From assembly GCA_947501475.1 (NCBI GenBank), contig CANMWA010000007.1, positions 209,964 to 273,963 on the forward strand: a stretch of DNA of 64,000 nucleotides. The letters run 5' to 3'. This document shows positions 44,901 to 53,315 of this stretch, one piece after another. Positions within the stretch are counted from its first letter, which is position 1; every line of letters starts with the position of its first letter. The notes beneath the pieces are model-generated. The model searched no databases. It was given only the letters and a program-made list of their open reading frames with translations, and was not told the origin of the DNA. The translations under genes and the position numbers were made by a program. This DNA comes from an uncultured Aquimarina sp. Its GTDB lineage: Bacteria > Bacteroidota > Bacteroidia > Flavobacteriales > Flavobacteriaceae.

Positions 44901-45212
44901 AAATATTATGAATATTATACCACCCTAAAACCATTTATAAAAGGGTACTATAAGATAGGTGAAAAACAAAAAGCTCGGGAAATTTGGACTCAGGTTGCAA
45001 AAAAATATCAAGAGCAATTAAATTATTACGGTAGCTTGCCTATAAAAGAACAATATGAATTTGCTGAAGAAATTGTACTCAATGTCGAATATTATAGAAG
45101 TATGATTGATCAACTTATCAACAATGAAGATGAAGAAATTATTGTTACAAAAACTGAAGAATTCAATCGATACTTATGGATGTTTAAACAGCTCTATAGT
45201 TTGCAATCATAA
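42000..45212 (+). CDS. DUF2723 / GT117-type membrane glycosyltransferase
   Basis: The 1070-residue protein has a large N-terminal membrane domain with the DUF2723 signature (SNSFWDVGEYISTSSKLQIG, then HPPGAPLF), which places it in the protein O-mannosyltransferase-like GT117 group. Further helices lie between about 200 and 680 (for example NTYFFLPFLLGLIGFIFQIQ). The C-terminal half is soluble and ends in a short helical-repeat region (RAREIWTQVAKKYQEQLN). A role in O-glycosylation of exported proteins is plausible; Flavobacteria glycosylate many. The start is GTG at 42000, and no in-frame ATG fits better. The YSLTVAP segment of the first helix follows 25 residues in. Confidence 0.85.
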   Translation: MNQNKSLEKKFQKSNTILGWVVFVIALLVYSLTVAPSNSFWDVGEYISTSSKLQIGHPPGAPLFQMIGAFASIFAPTPEQIALVINMASVISSALTILFLFWSITILVRKSFNKELLTKSKVIITLGSSLTGSLAFTFTDSFWFNAVEAEVYAMATLLVSVLFYLGLLWERDMHLHRGNKWLILISFVTGLSFGVHFMGLLSVPAIGLLYYFKKYQKITLQNFIIANIAVVAVLLFIFKILTPYTLQFFSVSEIFFVNSVGLPFNSGTIIAGITLLALFYFGLTYTRKKQYIQYNTLLLCILFILIGFSSWIMLPIRASAGTVINENDPNNARELLAYYNLEQYPKNPLFYGPQFTEIYSHLDENNPYKDDKPKYEKDQKNGKYIIVNDWKNAQQNLDDHHKSFLPRMWSTEHISNYMKFTGPIAFTIKPEYQDKKELLDIVSQFKKDYAASKLDNDDYNTFLQKFGNYMNIEKPSLWDNITYLFEYQIGYMYWRYFMWNFAGRQNDIQGKLDKLNGNWLSGIKFIDELHLGSQDNLPSNAITNKARNTYFFLPFLLGLIGFIFQIQRDKKNFWVVFVFFLFTGIALKIYLNEKPFEVRERDYALVGSFYVFAIWIGFGVYALYDFLKNAIRSKILAPIIVVICLLAVPGILAAQNWDDHDRSGRYAAPAMAKMYLSSCQENAILFTIGDNDTFALWYAQEIEGYRTDVRTIVSGYLSTDWYTDQMKKTAYQSRPVPIKLAHKFYRYGNNDAIYYKPITQDTMQIKNWMRWISSNDPRTKGDLQSGKKVNTFPTKHIRIPVDKEAVLRNGIVALKDADKIVPYIDIHLKGDYLLKHRLIMLDIIANNNWKRPIYFTGGSFGDDDYIWMKDYLQLDGLTYKLVPIRTKTDPQNPYEFGRIDTDLMYKNVMNWDWGNSENPDIYHAPVTRRNAISYRNSLGRLADTLIKEGKNHKAKKILDLGIEKVPIKYYEYYTTLKPFIKGYYKIGEKQKAREIWTQVAKKYQEQLNYYGSLPIKEQYEFAEEIVLNVEYYRSMIDQLINNEDEEIIVTKTEEFNRYLWMFKQLYSLQS

Positions 45213-45399
45213 AAGAAAATGGTAACGTAACTAAAGCTATTTTACTAAAAAGTGATCTAAAAACTCCTGCCAGATAAGGGAATAAAAAAAAACGATCTAA
45301 AAATACATAATCATTGATTTATGTTACAATTATCACAAATTACCATATAACATAAGCCGTTTTAGTAATTTTAACATACGTAACACAAATTTTAAAACA

Positions 45400-46248
45400 A
45401 TGAAACATTCATGGATTATTCTTCTTACAATCATACTTATTAGTTGTAATCAAACCAAAAAAGAAGAAACTACTACAGAGGTAGAAAACAATACCGAAGC
45501 AATGCCCGTAGAACCCGATGGAGGTATCGGTGATGGTGGCCTTTCTATAGAAGATGCTTTTGTAAATAGTATCGAAAAAGCGCATAAAAAAGAAGATTTT
45601 CTAAAACATAAAGCCATTAGCTTTCATGTAAATATTCTTTTTGGAGGCAAACAGCATCTTGAAGGTAAAATCACTATGCTTACCAATTCAACCAAAATCA
45701 GAATCGATAAAAAAGACGAAAGCAAATTAATTTACAACGGCGAGAACGTCTTTTTACACCCAGAAGATGCTAATGATAAAGGTGCTCGTTTTGATATGTT
45801 TACCTGGACTTATTTTTTTGGGTTACCCTATAAATTAAGTGACCCAGGTACCCAATGGGAACTTAAAAATCCGAGACCTCTAGCTGGTGTAGCACACCAA
45901 ACTGCAAAGCTTACCTTTGAACAAGGTATTGGTGATGCACCCGATGATTGGTATGTGATCTATAGTAATGATCAAAATGTACTACAAGCTGCAGCGTATA
46001 TTGTATCCTTTGGTAGTAATGGAGACACCTCAAAAGCCGAGGCCGATCCACATGCCATACACTATAAAGATTTTAAAGAAATTAATGGAATCCCTTTTGC
46101 CACCAAATGGATGTTTTATGGCTGGACAGAAGAAAAAGGTATGACAGACAAACTTCTTGGCGAAGCTACCATAACCGATATCACTTTTATAGATGATGAA
46201 GGGACTATATTTGACACACCCGACAATGCAAAAGAAATAAAGCTTTAG
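45400..46248 (+). CDS. Lipoprotein of unknown function
   Basis: The 282-residue protein starts MKHSWIILLTIILISCNQTK with a lipobox ending ISC at Cys16, so it should be lipid-anchored. The mature N-terminus is Glu/Thr-rich, then the region from about 55 resembles a beta-barrel lipocalin-like fold with IRIDKKDESKLIYNGENVF and WTYFFGLPYKLSDPGT. Such proteins are often annotated only as outer-membrane lipoprotein-sorting-type in Bacteroidota. No partner gene is adjacent. It has its own terminator. Confidence 0.7.
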   Translation: MKHSWIILLTIILISCNQTKKEETTTEVENNTEAMPVEPDGGIGDGGLSIEDAFVNSIEKAHKKEDFLKHKAISFHVNILFGGKQHLEGKITMLTNSTKIRIDKKDESKLIYNGENVFLHPEDANDKGARFDMFTWTYFFGLPYKLSDPGTQWELKNPRPLAGVAHQTAKLTFEQGIGDAPDDWYVIYSNDQNVLQAAAYIVSFGSNGDTSKAEADPHAIHYKDFKEINGIPFATKWMFYGWTEEKGMTDKLLGEATITDITFIDDEGTIFDTPDNAKEIKL

Positions 46249-46269
46249 GCATAACCGATAAATAATAAC

Positions 46270-46303
46270 AAACCCCTCTAAATAAAACTTTAGAGGGGTT
46301 TAT
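46270..46303. terminator. Terminator between the lipoprotein and the protease genes
   Basis: A 13-bp stem (46270-46282 with 46289-46301, arm AAACCCCTCTAAA) has a 6-base loop. T-rich sequence follows on the plus strand, so it mainly serves the lipoprotein gene, 22 bases past its stop. Confidence 0.85.
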
Positions 46304-46357
46304 ATTTTATTCTTTTTAAGAAAGAATCAATTAAAAAATATCATTTTTTAACATTAA

Positions 46358-47386
46358 CTACCTAGTTCCACACTGTCCTAGACGATCCCATCCTCTACCT
46401 GATCTCTTTCTAAATAAGGATCCTCGGTAAGTTACTAGATCACCAGCTCGATAAGATTGAGAGCTTGACCATGGAGAAACGCCATCACAGATGTCGTTTC
46501 CGCCTCCGCCGCCTCCGCCGCCATCGCCTGGGTACATTATTTGAAGACCCGCAATATCAGCAGTAGACAAACCGTTTCTTTGTGCATTATAAGTAGCCCC
46601 GTTGCTTCTTCTAACTATCGTAGGTTGCCCATTAGTAGAAAATGCAAAAGAACCATATAACATGATTGAATTAAAATCTAAAGAACTTGTATACTCATTA
46701 CCATCAGTTCCTTGCTGTTGGTAGGTTTGAAAATTAAATGCTCTACCAGACTGTATGTTTCCAAAATTGATTCTGATATACTGATCTCTGTCTTTTCTAC
46801 TTTGCTCATGCCATAAACCAACTGCATGACCTATTTCATGAATCGTATTACCTGTAGAACATCCATTAGCCAAATTGATATTTTGTCTACCTCCTGTACG
46901 ACCTACCGAAGATGAACACCCACTACCTGATCTAAAAAAGATATAAGCAGATTGATTTGTTCTTCTTACAAAAGTAAGATCTGTATTGGCTTCCCAATGT
47001 GCAATTGCATCGGTTACCCTTCTTTGATTTGGCAAACTACTTTGTATACTATAATATACTGTATTGTTTGGCCAACGTCTTGTAGTACGACCAGTACTTT
47101 TATTCATCGAAGCGATATCTTCTTCAGAAAAAATCATATCACCTTGTACGATAAATTCATTATCGATCTTTTCTGCCTTAAGAGACTGTCCATTTAATTG
47201 TACAGTAACAATTTCTCCTGATTTATCTGGATAAGCCTCCTCTTGTAAGAATTCTTGTTTTGATAATTCCGGATTTTCGGTTTGCTGTTCTGCGCTGTCG
47301 AATTGTTCTTTCTCACAAGAAATGAACATTGTGCAAACAGCAAGTGCTAAGATACTTAGCTTGCTAGTTTTAAAAGCTTTTTTCAT
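46358..47386 (-). CDS. Astacin-like (M12A) zinc metalloprotease lipoprotein
   Basis: The 342-residue protein has a lipobox (MFISCEKEQ, Cys24), a pro-region and then an astacin-type catalytic domain. The extended zinc motif HEIGHAVGLWHE (183-194) gives ligands H183, H187 and H193 with catalytic E184, and the Met-turn SIMLYG lies at about 241. The family CxxxC-type disulphides include GSGCSSS and NGCSTG. A Gly run (about 291-297) links to a C-terminal carbohydrate-binding-like module (about 300-342: SPWSSSQSYRAGDLVTYRGS) resembling chitin-binding type 5/12. It is probably anchored on the outer membrane and may degrade proteins or attach to polysaccharides. No T9SS domain is seen. Confidence 0.88.
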   Translation of the reverse strand: MKKAFKTSKLSILALAVCTMFISCEKEQFDSAEQQTENPELSKQEFLQEEAYPDKSGEIVTVQLNGQSLKAEKIDNEFIVQGDMIFSEEDIASMNKSTGRTTRRWPNNTVYYSIQSSLPNQRRVTDAIAHWEANTDLTFVRRTNQSAYIFFRSGSGCSSSVGRTGGRQNINLANGCSTGNTIHEIGHAVGLWHEQSRKDRDQYIRINFGNIQSGRAFNFQTYQQQGTDGNEYTSSLDFNSIMLYGSFAFSTNGQPTIVRRSNGATYNAQRNGLSTADIAGLQIMYPGDGGGGGGGGNDICDGVSPWSSSQSYRAGDLVTYRGSLFRKRSGRGWDRLGQCGTR

Positions 47387-47565
47387 AATTAAGATATTTG
47401 AGTTTGTTATGAAACTAACTGTAAGATGAAAGTTTTATTGCCTTAAGTTTGTATATTTTCTTAAGAAATAAGATTCTATATTGTTAAATATGTATAGGAT
47501 TGCTTACTATTGATATAAAATACTGGTTTTTTTTGTATCTTTAGTAATGCACAAAATTGATTGTC

Positions 47566-48027
47566 ATGACTCCTCTTTTTAAAAAATTACAACTGCCACC
47601 GTCTCTAGATGAGATATTGATCCTTAATGAACCTGAGGGGTTTTGTAAAGAACTCGATTGTCTTAAAGATGTAATTATAAAAGAGTCATTGATTCAGGTT
47701 TCAGAAGTAGATTTTGCTATTGTATTTGTTACCGAAAGAAAACAAATTGAAAATCGAATTGAAACTGTATATCCTAAACTTGTTGGCGATGCAATACTGT
47801 GGTTTGCTTACCCTAAAAAAAGTTCTAAAAAATATAAATCTGAAATCACCAGAGATTATGGTTGGGGAGTATTAGGCGATTATAACCTAGAACCTGTACG
47901 ACAAGTATCTATTGATGAGGATTGGTCAGCTTTACGTTTCAGAAAAGTTAGTTTTATAAGAAATATGTCCAGAAGTAAAGATTTTGCTCTTAGTGAAGCT
48001 GGTAAACAAAAAACTACCGGAGTTTAA
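47566..48027 (+). CDS. DUF3052-like protein
   Basis: The ATG at 47566 gives 153 residues (an upstream TTG at 47557 is less likely). The sequence MTPLFKKLQLPPSLDEILIL leads to VDFAIVFVTERKQIENRI, DAILWFAYPKKSS and VSIDEDWSALRFRKV. The order strand-helix-strand and the trailing WSALRF match the DUF3052-like fold. No catalytic site was identified. The stop overlaps the start of the following DoxX-like gene (TAATG), and AlkB follows, so the three form one unit. Confidence 0.6.
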   Translation: MTPLFKKLQLPPSLDEILILNEPEGFCKELDCLKDVIIKESLIQVSEVDFAIVFVTERKQIENRIETVYPKLVGDAILWFAYPKKSSKKYKSEITRDYGWGVLGDYNLEPVRQVSIDEDWSALRFRKVSFIRNMSRSKDFALSEAGKQKTTGV

Positions 48028-48374
48028 TGAGTTGGCATTTATATATTTTATCTTCACTTTTTATCATTGCCGGGATTTTACATTTTATAAAGCCAAAGGC
48101 TTTTATGAGGATAATGCCACTTTATATCCCTTATCATAAACGTATCGTTTACTTAAGTGGTGTTGCAGAGATTTCTGCTGGTATTGGCGTATTGTTTATA
48201 CAAACCAAAACTATAGCACTATGGGGGATTGTTATTATGCTTATTTTATTTTTTCCTGTGCACATACATATGCTTATGAATAAGAAAGCTGGGCTAAATT
48301 TACCTAAGTCAATTTTAGGATTTAGGCTTTTATTACAGTTTGGTTTAATCTATTGGGCATATCAATATATTTAA
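48027..48374 (+). CDS. DoxX-family membrane protein
   Basis: The 115-residue protein has four hydrophobic segments with ILHFIKPKAFMRIMPLYIPY between the first and second, and GVAEISAGIGVLF, both typical of the DoxX/MauE fold. Function is unknown; the group includes quinone- or thiol-linked membrane proteins. It starts on the last base of the DUF3052-like stop codon (TAATG) and is followed after 15 bases by AlkB. Proximity to a DNA-repair oxygenase is not explained. Confidence 0.82.
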   Translation: MSWHLYILSSLFIIAGILHFIKPKAFMRIMPLYIPYHKRIVYLSGVAEISAGIGVLFIQTKTIALWGIVIMLILFFPVHIHMLMNKKAGLNLPKSILGFRLLLQFGLIYWAYQYI

Positions 48375-48389
48375 TCTTTTTATTTGTTG

Positions 48390-49001
48390 ATGAACCCTAG
48401 TTTATTTCGACCTCAAAATGAACCAATTCGTTTAGATATGGTCGATGCAAATGTTTTATATCATCCTGCTTTTTTTGACAAAAAATTATCTAATCACTTG
48501 TATGAAAGCTTATTAAAGAACATCAAATGGCAACAGGATTATATTACCGTTTACGGTAAAACTCACCCACAACCAAGGCTTACAGCTTTGTATGCTAATA
48601 ATGAAAAATCATACTCCTACTCAAATATAACTATGAAACCTCATCCCATGAACGAGGAGTTAGTTTTTATAAAAAATGAAATAGAAAAAATTAGCAATAC
48701 CGCATTTACCACTTGCCTACTCAACTTGTATCGTAATGGTCAAGATAGTAATGGTTGGCACGCTGATAATGAAAAAGAACTTGGTAAAAATCCTATAATT
48801 GCTTCAGTAAGTTTAGGTACAGAGAGATGGTTTCATTTTAAACATAAAACCAATAGCACACTAAAACACAAAATTATATTGCAAAATGGCAGTTTACTTA
48901 TCATGAAAGGGAAAACTCAAGAATTTTGGCTACACCAAATTCCTAAAACAAAAAAAACAATTAACCCAAGGATCAATCTTACTTTTAGAATAATTCAATA
49001 A
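48390..49001 (+). CDS. alkB: AlkB-type 2-oxoglutarate/Fe(II) oxygenase
   Basis: The ATG at 48390 gives 203 residues; two TTG codons just before are less likely. The iron site is H124-x-D126 (NGWHADNEKE) with H182 (FWLHQIP), and the 2-oxoglutarate arginines are R194 and R200 (INPRINLTFR). The N-terminal lid includes QPRLTALYAN. It removes alkyl groups from 1-methyladenine and 3-methylcytosine in DNA or RNA. This is the short AlkB form typical of Bacteroidota. Confidence 0.92.
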   Translation: MNPSLFRPQNEPIRLDMVDANVLYHPAFFDKKLSNHLYESLLKNIKWQQDYITVYGKTHPQPRLTALYANNEKSYSYSNITMKPHPMNEELVFIKNEIEKISNTAFTTCLLNLYRNGQDSNGWHADNEKELGKNPIIASVSLGTERWFHFKHKTNSTLKHKIILQNGSLLIMKGKTQEFWLHQIPKTKKTINPRINLTFRIIQ

Positions 49002-49088
49002 AAAAAACCTTGTACATAATTACATAGGGCAATAACAATTAAAACTAAACTATGAAAAATGTCCTTTTTTTATTTATGGTCTAAATTT

Positions 49089-49502
49089 TTATTGAATGAC
49101 TTGATGAAAATCATTTTTATAACCTGTATTTATATCATAGTTATTTTTTCTTAGCAATACTATCGAAATAAGGCATATCAAAAAATATATAAATGCAAAG
49201 CTGTAGTGATTTGCATCAATCAAAAACAAAGTAAAAAATGTAAATAAAACAATAGAAGCTATTAATGCTTTTCTAGTAAACATCCCAAGAATCAAGAAAA
49301 AACCTAATACAAATTCTTCGAAAGGAACTAATGGCGCCAAAGCTTCAATAAAATTTAAATCAAATATCGAAACATAATTAAAATACACATCTAATCTATC
49401 TAAAAATACAGGGTACTTTATTGCATTATACACACTATAAAACATAAGCAATATTCCTAAAGATATCCTGATAAACCGATATAAATAAATTTTAAGTTTC
49501 AT
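49089..49502 (-). CDS. DoxX-family membrane protein
   Basis: The 137-residue protein has four hydrophobic helices. IRISLGILLMFYSVYNAIKYP and PLVPFEEFVLGFFLILGMFTRKA are typical of DoxX-like/MauE proteins. It is a separate gene from the DoxX-family protein at 48027 and is not close in sequence to it. It stands alone, divergent from the AraC regulator. No function can be given. Confidence 0.75.
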   Translation of the reverse strand: MKLKIYLYRFIRISLGILLMFYSVYNAIKYPVFLDRLDVYFNYVSIFDLNFIEALAPLVPFEEFVLGFFLILGMFTRKALIASIVLFTFFTLFLIDANHYSFAFIYFLICLISIVLLRKNNYDINTGYKNDFHQVIQ

Positions 49503-49711
49503 GTGTGAAGATCGTTAAAAATTTTAACAAATCTATAAATAGCAAACATAAAAATCCTTGTAAAAAACAACACACTACTTGTAGATTAATTATACAAATT
49601 ACTGGTTTTCAACAACATCAAACGATTTCGTTCAAAAATACAAGTATAAATCAATTCTTAAAATATTAATTAAAATTTTCGTAACTTTAAGAAAGTTAAA
49701 AAAAATTGCAC

Positions 49712-50572
49712 ATGAACCGTTACTCTTTACATGAAACTTTTGTGGTAGATCAATGTTCTTATAATGAATGGGAAGCTGAACCTCATAATCACAATTATTT
49801 CGAAATTATTTTTGTTGAAAAAGGTAATGGTTATCACACCATTAATGGAGTAAGATTTCCATACAAAGAAAACAATATATTTTTATTGGCTCCAGAGGAC
49901 ACACATCATTTTGAAATTGATATGTATTCTACTTTTACGTACTTCAAATTTACAGAACTTTTGTTTTCAAGTAAAGTTAACTTACCCGATAGACAGTATT
50001 GGTTACAACGTATAGAGCAATTATTACATCATCCAAATATTATTCCAGGCGATGTGATTTGTCATGAAGAGGATAGAGGAATCATTTGGGATATTCATAA
50101 TGTTGTTCTCGAAGAATTTAAAAACGAAAAAATATATTATCAAGAAATCATATCTAATGCTATAAGTACTATTTTAAGTATAATTGTTCGTAATATTTCT
50201 GAAAAATATAATTCTAATCAAAGGGAAATCCCAATTAATCATAACAAGATAGACCAAATCCTAAGTCATATCCGACAAAATGTTTATGATAATGACTTAA
50301 CCAAAATAAATTTTTTGGCAGATAAGTTTAATATGTCTCAAAGTTCTATCAGTACATATTTTAAAAGAAAAACAGGAGAATCTATACATCAGTATGTCAC
50401 AAAATATAAAATGAAATTAGTTGAGTATCGCCTAGAGCACACAGAGTTTACTATTGCAGAAATAGCATATCAATTAGGATATACAGATGAAAGTCACTTA
50501 ACAAAAACGTTTAAGAAATATTTTGCTATGTCTCCTAAACAATATCGAAAAGAATTAACGCTCACAGATTAA
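49712..50572 (+). CDS. AraC-family transcriptional regulator
   Basis: The ATG at 49712 gives 286 residues. An N-terminal cupin-type sensor (EAEPHNHNYFEIIFVEKGNG, FPYKENNIFLLAPEDTHHFE) is followed by the AraC double helix-turn-helix (about 185-282: LADKFNMSQSSISTYFKRKTG, then IAEIAYQLGYTDESHLTKTF). The C-terminal signature KTFKKYFAMSPKQYRKE is complete. The cupin suggests a small effector. The target is probably not among the adjacent genes, since a nuclease gene is convergent. Confidence 0.92.
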   Translation: MNRYSLHETFVVDQCSYNEWEAEPHNHNYFEIIFVEKGNGYHTINGVRFPYKENNIFLLAPEDTHHFEIDMYSTFTYFKFTELLFSSKVNLPDRQYWLQRIEQLLHHPNIIPGDVICHEEDRGIIWDIHNVVLEEFKNEKIYYQEIISNAISTILSIIVRNISEKYNSNQREIPINHNKIDQILSHIRQNVYDNDLTKINFLADKFNMSQSSISTYFKRKTGESIHQYVTKYKMKLVEYRLEHTEFTIAEIAYQLGYTDESHLTKTFKKYFAMSPKQYRKELTLTD

Positions 50573-50575
50573 TTT

Positions 50576-51364
50576 TTACCCAAAAATCTCATTTAAAATT
50601 TTTGCCAAACGAATACCTCCTTTTTGCAATTGAGATCTGGCTATTGGGAAATTATAATACATATATTGATATCCAAGCTTTTCGCCCACGGTTGCCGAAG
50701 CATATACTTTTTTGGCAAGTTTTTGTGATTCATGTACCCAATCTATAACACTTCCTTTTTTAATAGTTTCTATTTGTGTTTTGGATAAAACTATGGTATT
50801 CTTGGCTAATTCTGTATAACTCATACCGTAATAATCTATCATGTTACTATCCCAAACGCTATGCAAATTAGAACCATCATTAAACCAACGTACCTGGATA
50901 TCATTCCCTCCTTTATCTTCTCCTCTACCCACATGTAATGGTTGATGTAAATCACCTACAAAATGCACTAACATTTTAATATAAAACTCTTTATCTACAT
51001 CAGAGTATTGATCACTTTTAAGAACTTCAATACATTTGTCAATACCTTTTACCAAATCTCCAAATTCACTTGGGGTTTCAACTCCATATTTTTTATCAAA
51101 AGGAAAATTAACATAGTGCCATGCACTATATTTTTTGTATTGTTTATCACTTTTAATTTCATCTGCATAAATAGACACAAGAGCAAGACTTTGCCCATTG
51201 AGTAGCTGCATAATTTTCTTTTTAGCTTTTTTGGTAAGGTGCATGTTGGCGATTTCGCCTATTGCTCTATGTCCAGTTTTGCCCCAATCATCTTCAGAAG
51301 AAAAACCAAGTAAAGAAGTGAATACAAAAATTAGTATCAATTTATATCTAAGATTCATTATCAT
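50576..51364 (-). CDS. S1/P1-type nuclease
   Basis: The 262-residue protein has a signal peptide, and the mature N-terminus WGKTGHRAIGEIA supplies the terminal Trp and His zinc ligands of this family. Further ligands are in ADEIKSD, HYVNFPF, HFVGDLHQPLHVG and the NLHSVWDS segment. S1/P1 nucleases degrade single-stranded DNA and RNA in the periplasm, mainly for phosphate and nucleoside scavenging. Two in-frame ATGs (51364, 51358) are possible starts. A TATCTTTG box (51376-51383, minus) lies just upstream. Confidence 0.92.
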   Translation of the reverse strand: MIMNLRYKLILIFVFTSLLGFSSEDDWGKTGHRAIGEIANMHLTKKAKKKIMQLLNGQSLALVSIYADEIKSDKQYKKYSAWHYVNFPFDKKYGVETPSEFGDLVKGIDKCIEVLKSDQYSDVDKEFYIKMLVHFVGDLHQPLHVGRGEDKGGNDIQVRWFNDGSNLHSVWDSNMIDYYGMSYTELAKNTIVLSKTQIETIKKGSVIDWVHESQKLAKKVYASATVGEKLGYQYMYYNFPIARSQLQKGGIRLAKILNEIFG

Positions 51365-51375
51365 ATATTTTGAGG

Positions 51376-51383
51376 CAAAGATA
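51376..51383 (-). promoter_or_regulatory. Candidate -7 box upstream of the S1/P1 nuclease
   Basis: TATCTTTG on the minus strand matches TAnnTTTG. No TTTG lies at the expected distance, so the promoter is only half supported. Confidence 0.4.
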
Positions 51384-51543
51384 AAAAAGGGTATGTTAGT
51401 GAATCGTTAAAAATCAATAGAAATATCATACGATTAAAATTACACTATAAAATATTTGCCATATTTATATATTAAAAAAGTAATTTAAAAATATGATTAC
51501 CAATTTTGCGTTGTTATTTTACCCCAAATAATTAATCTACAAT

Positions 51544-52473
51544 ATGACAAGGTTTAAGCTTTTATTACTTTTAATTTTCGCCCTCAATCTAGGTTATACA
51601 CAAGAGAAAGAGTTTAATTCTGCAATTGTAAAAGTCAATAAATATGTAGAAGGCTCGCTTGTAACCCCATATTCTGATCAAGAAGTACCCCTAGTAATTT
51701 TTATAATGGATGCTGGTGCTATTAATAGAGATGGTAATGACCGAATGTCAAAGAACGATACGTTTAAACAACTAGCATATGAGTTAGCCAAATCTGGTAT
51801 AGCAACATATCGGTATGACAAAAGACTTTTTAAAATGGATGGTTTAGGCATAAAAGAACATGAGATCTCTTTTGACCATTATATAGAAGATGTAAAATCG
51901 ATTGTAAACTATTTTAATAAAAACAAAAATTACAACAAAATTATTATTGCTGGACACGGCCAAGGGTCATTAATAGGTATGATAGCTGCTCAAAATAAAG
52001 CAGATGCCTTTATATCTATAGCCGGAAATGCAAAATCGATAGATGAAGTGATTGTAGAACAAATTGCAAAACAAGCGCCAGGGTTAGATAAAAGTGCTGC
52101 AATTGCCTTTAAACAACTTAAAGAAAGTGGTAGAGCAACTGGCTACGAACCAGCTTTAGAATCTATTTTTAGGTATAATTTACAACCATTTATGAGATCA
52201 TGGCTACAATATGATCCTTCTTATGAAATATCACAATTAGAAATACCTATTTTAATCATTCATGGAGATAAAGATATTCAAGTAGAATTATCGCAAGCTG
52301 AAAAACTAAAAGAATCAGCTCCACAAGCCGAGTATCTGATCGTTAATAATATGAATCACATCTTAAAAGAAATAAAAGCAGATCGATTAGAGAATCAAAA
52401 ATCTTACAATGAATCCTGGCGAAAAATAATGCCCGAAGTTCTAAATGGTATTGCTAACTTTGTAAATCAATAA
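51544..52473 (+). CDS. Secreted alpha/beta hydrolase-like protein lacking the nucleophile Ser
   Basis: The 309-residue protein has a signal peptide (MTRFKLLLLLIFALNLGYTQ) and an alpha/beta hydrolase fold. The nucleophile elbow reads IAGHGQGSL: where the family has G-x-S-x-G, residue 139 is Gly (codon GGC at 51958-51960). A possible acid (GDKDIQ) and His (NMNHIL) remain. A single A-to-G change from AGC would explain it. Homologues in Flavobacteria usually read GHSQGS. It may be an inactive relative, use Ser142 instead, or be a sequence variant. The HAD phosphatase gene lies 33 bases downstream in the same direction. Confidence 0.82.
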   Translation: MTRFKLLLLLIFALNLGYTQEKEFNSAIVKVNKYVEGSLVTPYSDQEVPLVIFIMDAGAINRDGNDRMSKNDTFKQLAYELAKSGIATYRYDKRLFKMDGLGIKEHEISFDHYIEDVKSIVNYFNKNKNYNKIIIAGHGQGSLIGMIAAQNKADAFISIAGNAKSIDEVIVEQIAKQAPGLDKSAAIAFKQLKESGRATGYEPALESIFRYNLQPFMRSWLQYDPSYEISQLEIPILIIHGDKDIQVELSQAEKLKESAPQAEYLIVNNMNHILKEIKADRLENQKSYNESWRKIMPEVLNGIANFVNQ

Positions 52474-52506
52474 TTTATCATTTTAACCAAAATCTAAAAA
52501 CCAATA

Positions 52507-53313
52507 ATGCCACATCGTATTGTATTCTCTGATATAGACGGTACTTTATTAAATTCTGAAAGAGAACTTTCAGAACAAACTATTGCACAAATTAAACGAA
52601 TTAAAGACACCGTTCCTGTTATACTAATTTCATCTAGAATGCCTAGTGCTATGGCACATCTACAAGAAGAGTTAGAAATAACAAATCAACCATTGATATG
52701 TTATAATGGTGGGTTAATTTTAGTCAATAATAAAACTATTCATTCTACATACATCCCTACAGAAATTATATCGCAAGTTCATGAATTTAATAAAGATCAA
52801 AAAGTTCATATCAGTTTATATTTTAATGATGAATGGTTTGTGCCCCAAATGGATTTTTGGGCAAATCGAGAAGCAAATAACACCAAGGTTACCCCAATAG
52901 TTAGGTCAACGCAAAGTGTTATAAAAGAATGGGAGATAACTAATAAAGGTGCTCACAAGATAATGTGCATGGGTGAAGAACTATACATAGACAAAATGTA
53001 TAATTTTTTGGAAGAAACCTATGGAAATATTTTACATTTATATCGCTCAAAATCTACATACATAGAAATTGCGCTCAAAAGTATTTCAAAACTAACAGCG
53101 ATAGAAATTTTATTAAATTCACACTTCAAAATCCCTATCTCTGATGCAGTAGCATTTGGAGACAATTATAATGATATTGCTATGCTTAAAGCAGTAGGTA
53201 CTGGAGTAGCTGTCGCTAATGCAAAACCCGAAACACTTAAGGTTGCTGATGTGGTCACACAGTCAGGAAAAGAAAATGGCGTAGCAACTTATATTAAAAA
53301 TAATATTATATAA
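52507..53313 (+). CDS. HAD-superfamily phosphatase (Cof/YidA type)
   Basis: The 268-residue protein has motif I FSDIDGTLLNSE (Asp9, Asp11), motif II ILISSRMP, the C2 cap typical of Cof-type HADs (about 80-190), and motif IV AFGDNYNDIAMLKAVG. Members dephosphorylate sugar phosphates, FMN or related compounds. The following peptidase gene starts 2 bases after its stop, so translation of the two is probably coupled. Confidence 0.92.
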   Translation: MPHRIVFSDIDGTLLNSERELSEQTIAQIKRIKDTVPVILISSRMPSAMAHLQEELEITNQPLICYNGGLILVNNKTIHSTYIPTEIISQVHEFNKDQKVHISLYFNDEWFVPQMDFWANREANNTKVTPIVRSTQSVIKEWEITNKGAHKIMCMGEELYIDKMYNFLEETYGNILHLYRSKSTYIEIALKSISKLTAIEILLNSHFKIPISDAVAFGDNYNDIAMLKAVGTGVAVANAKPETLKVADVVTQSGKENGVATYIKNNII

Positions 53314-53315
53314 CT

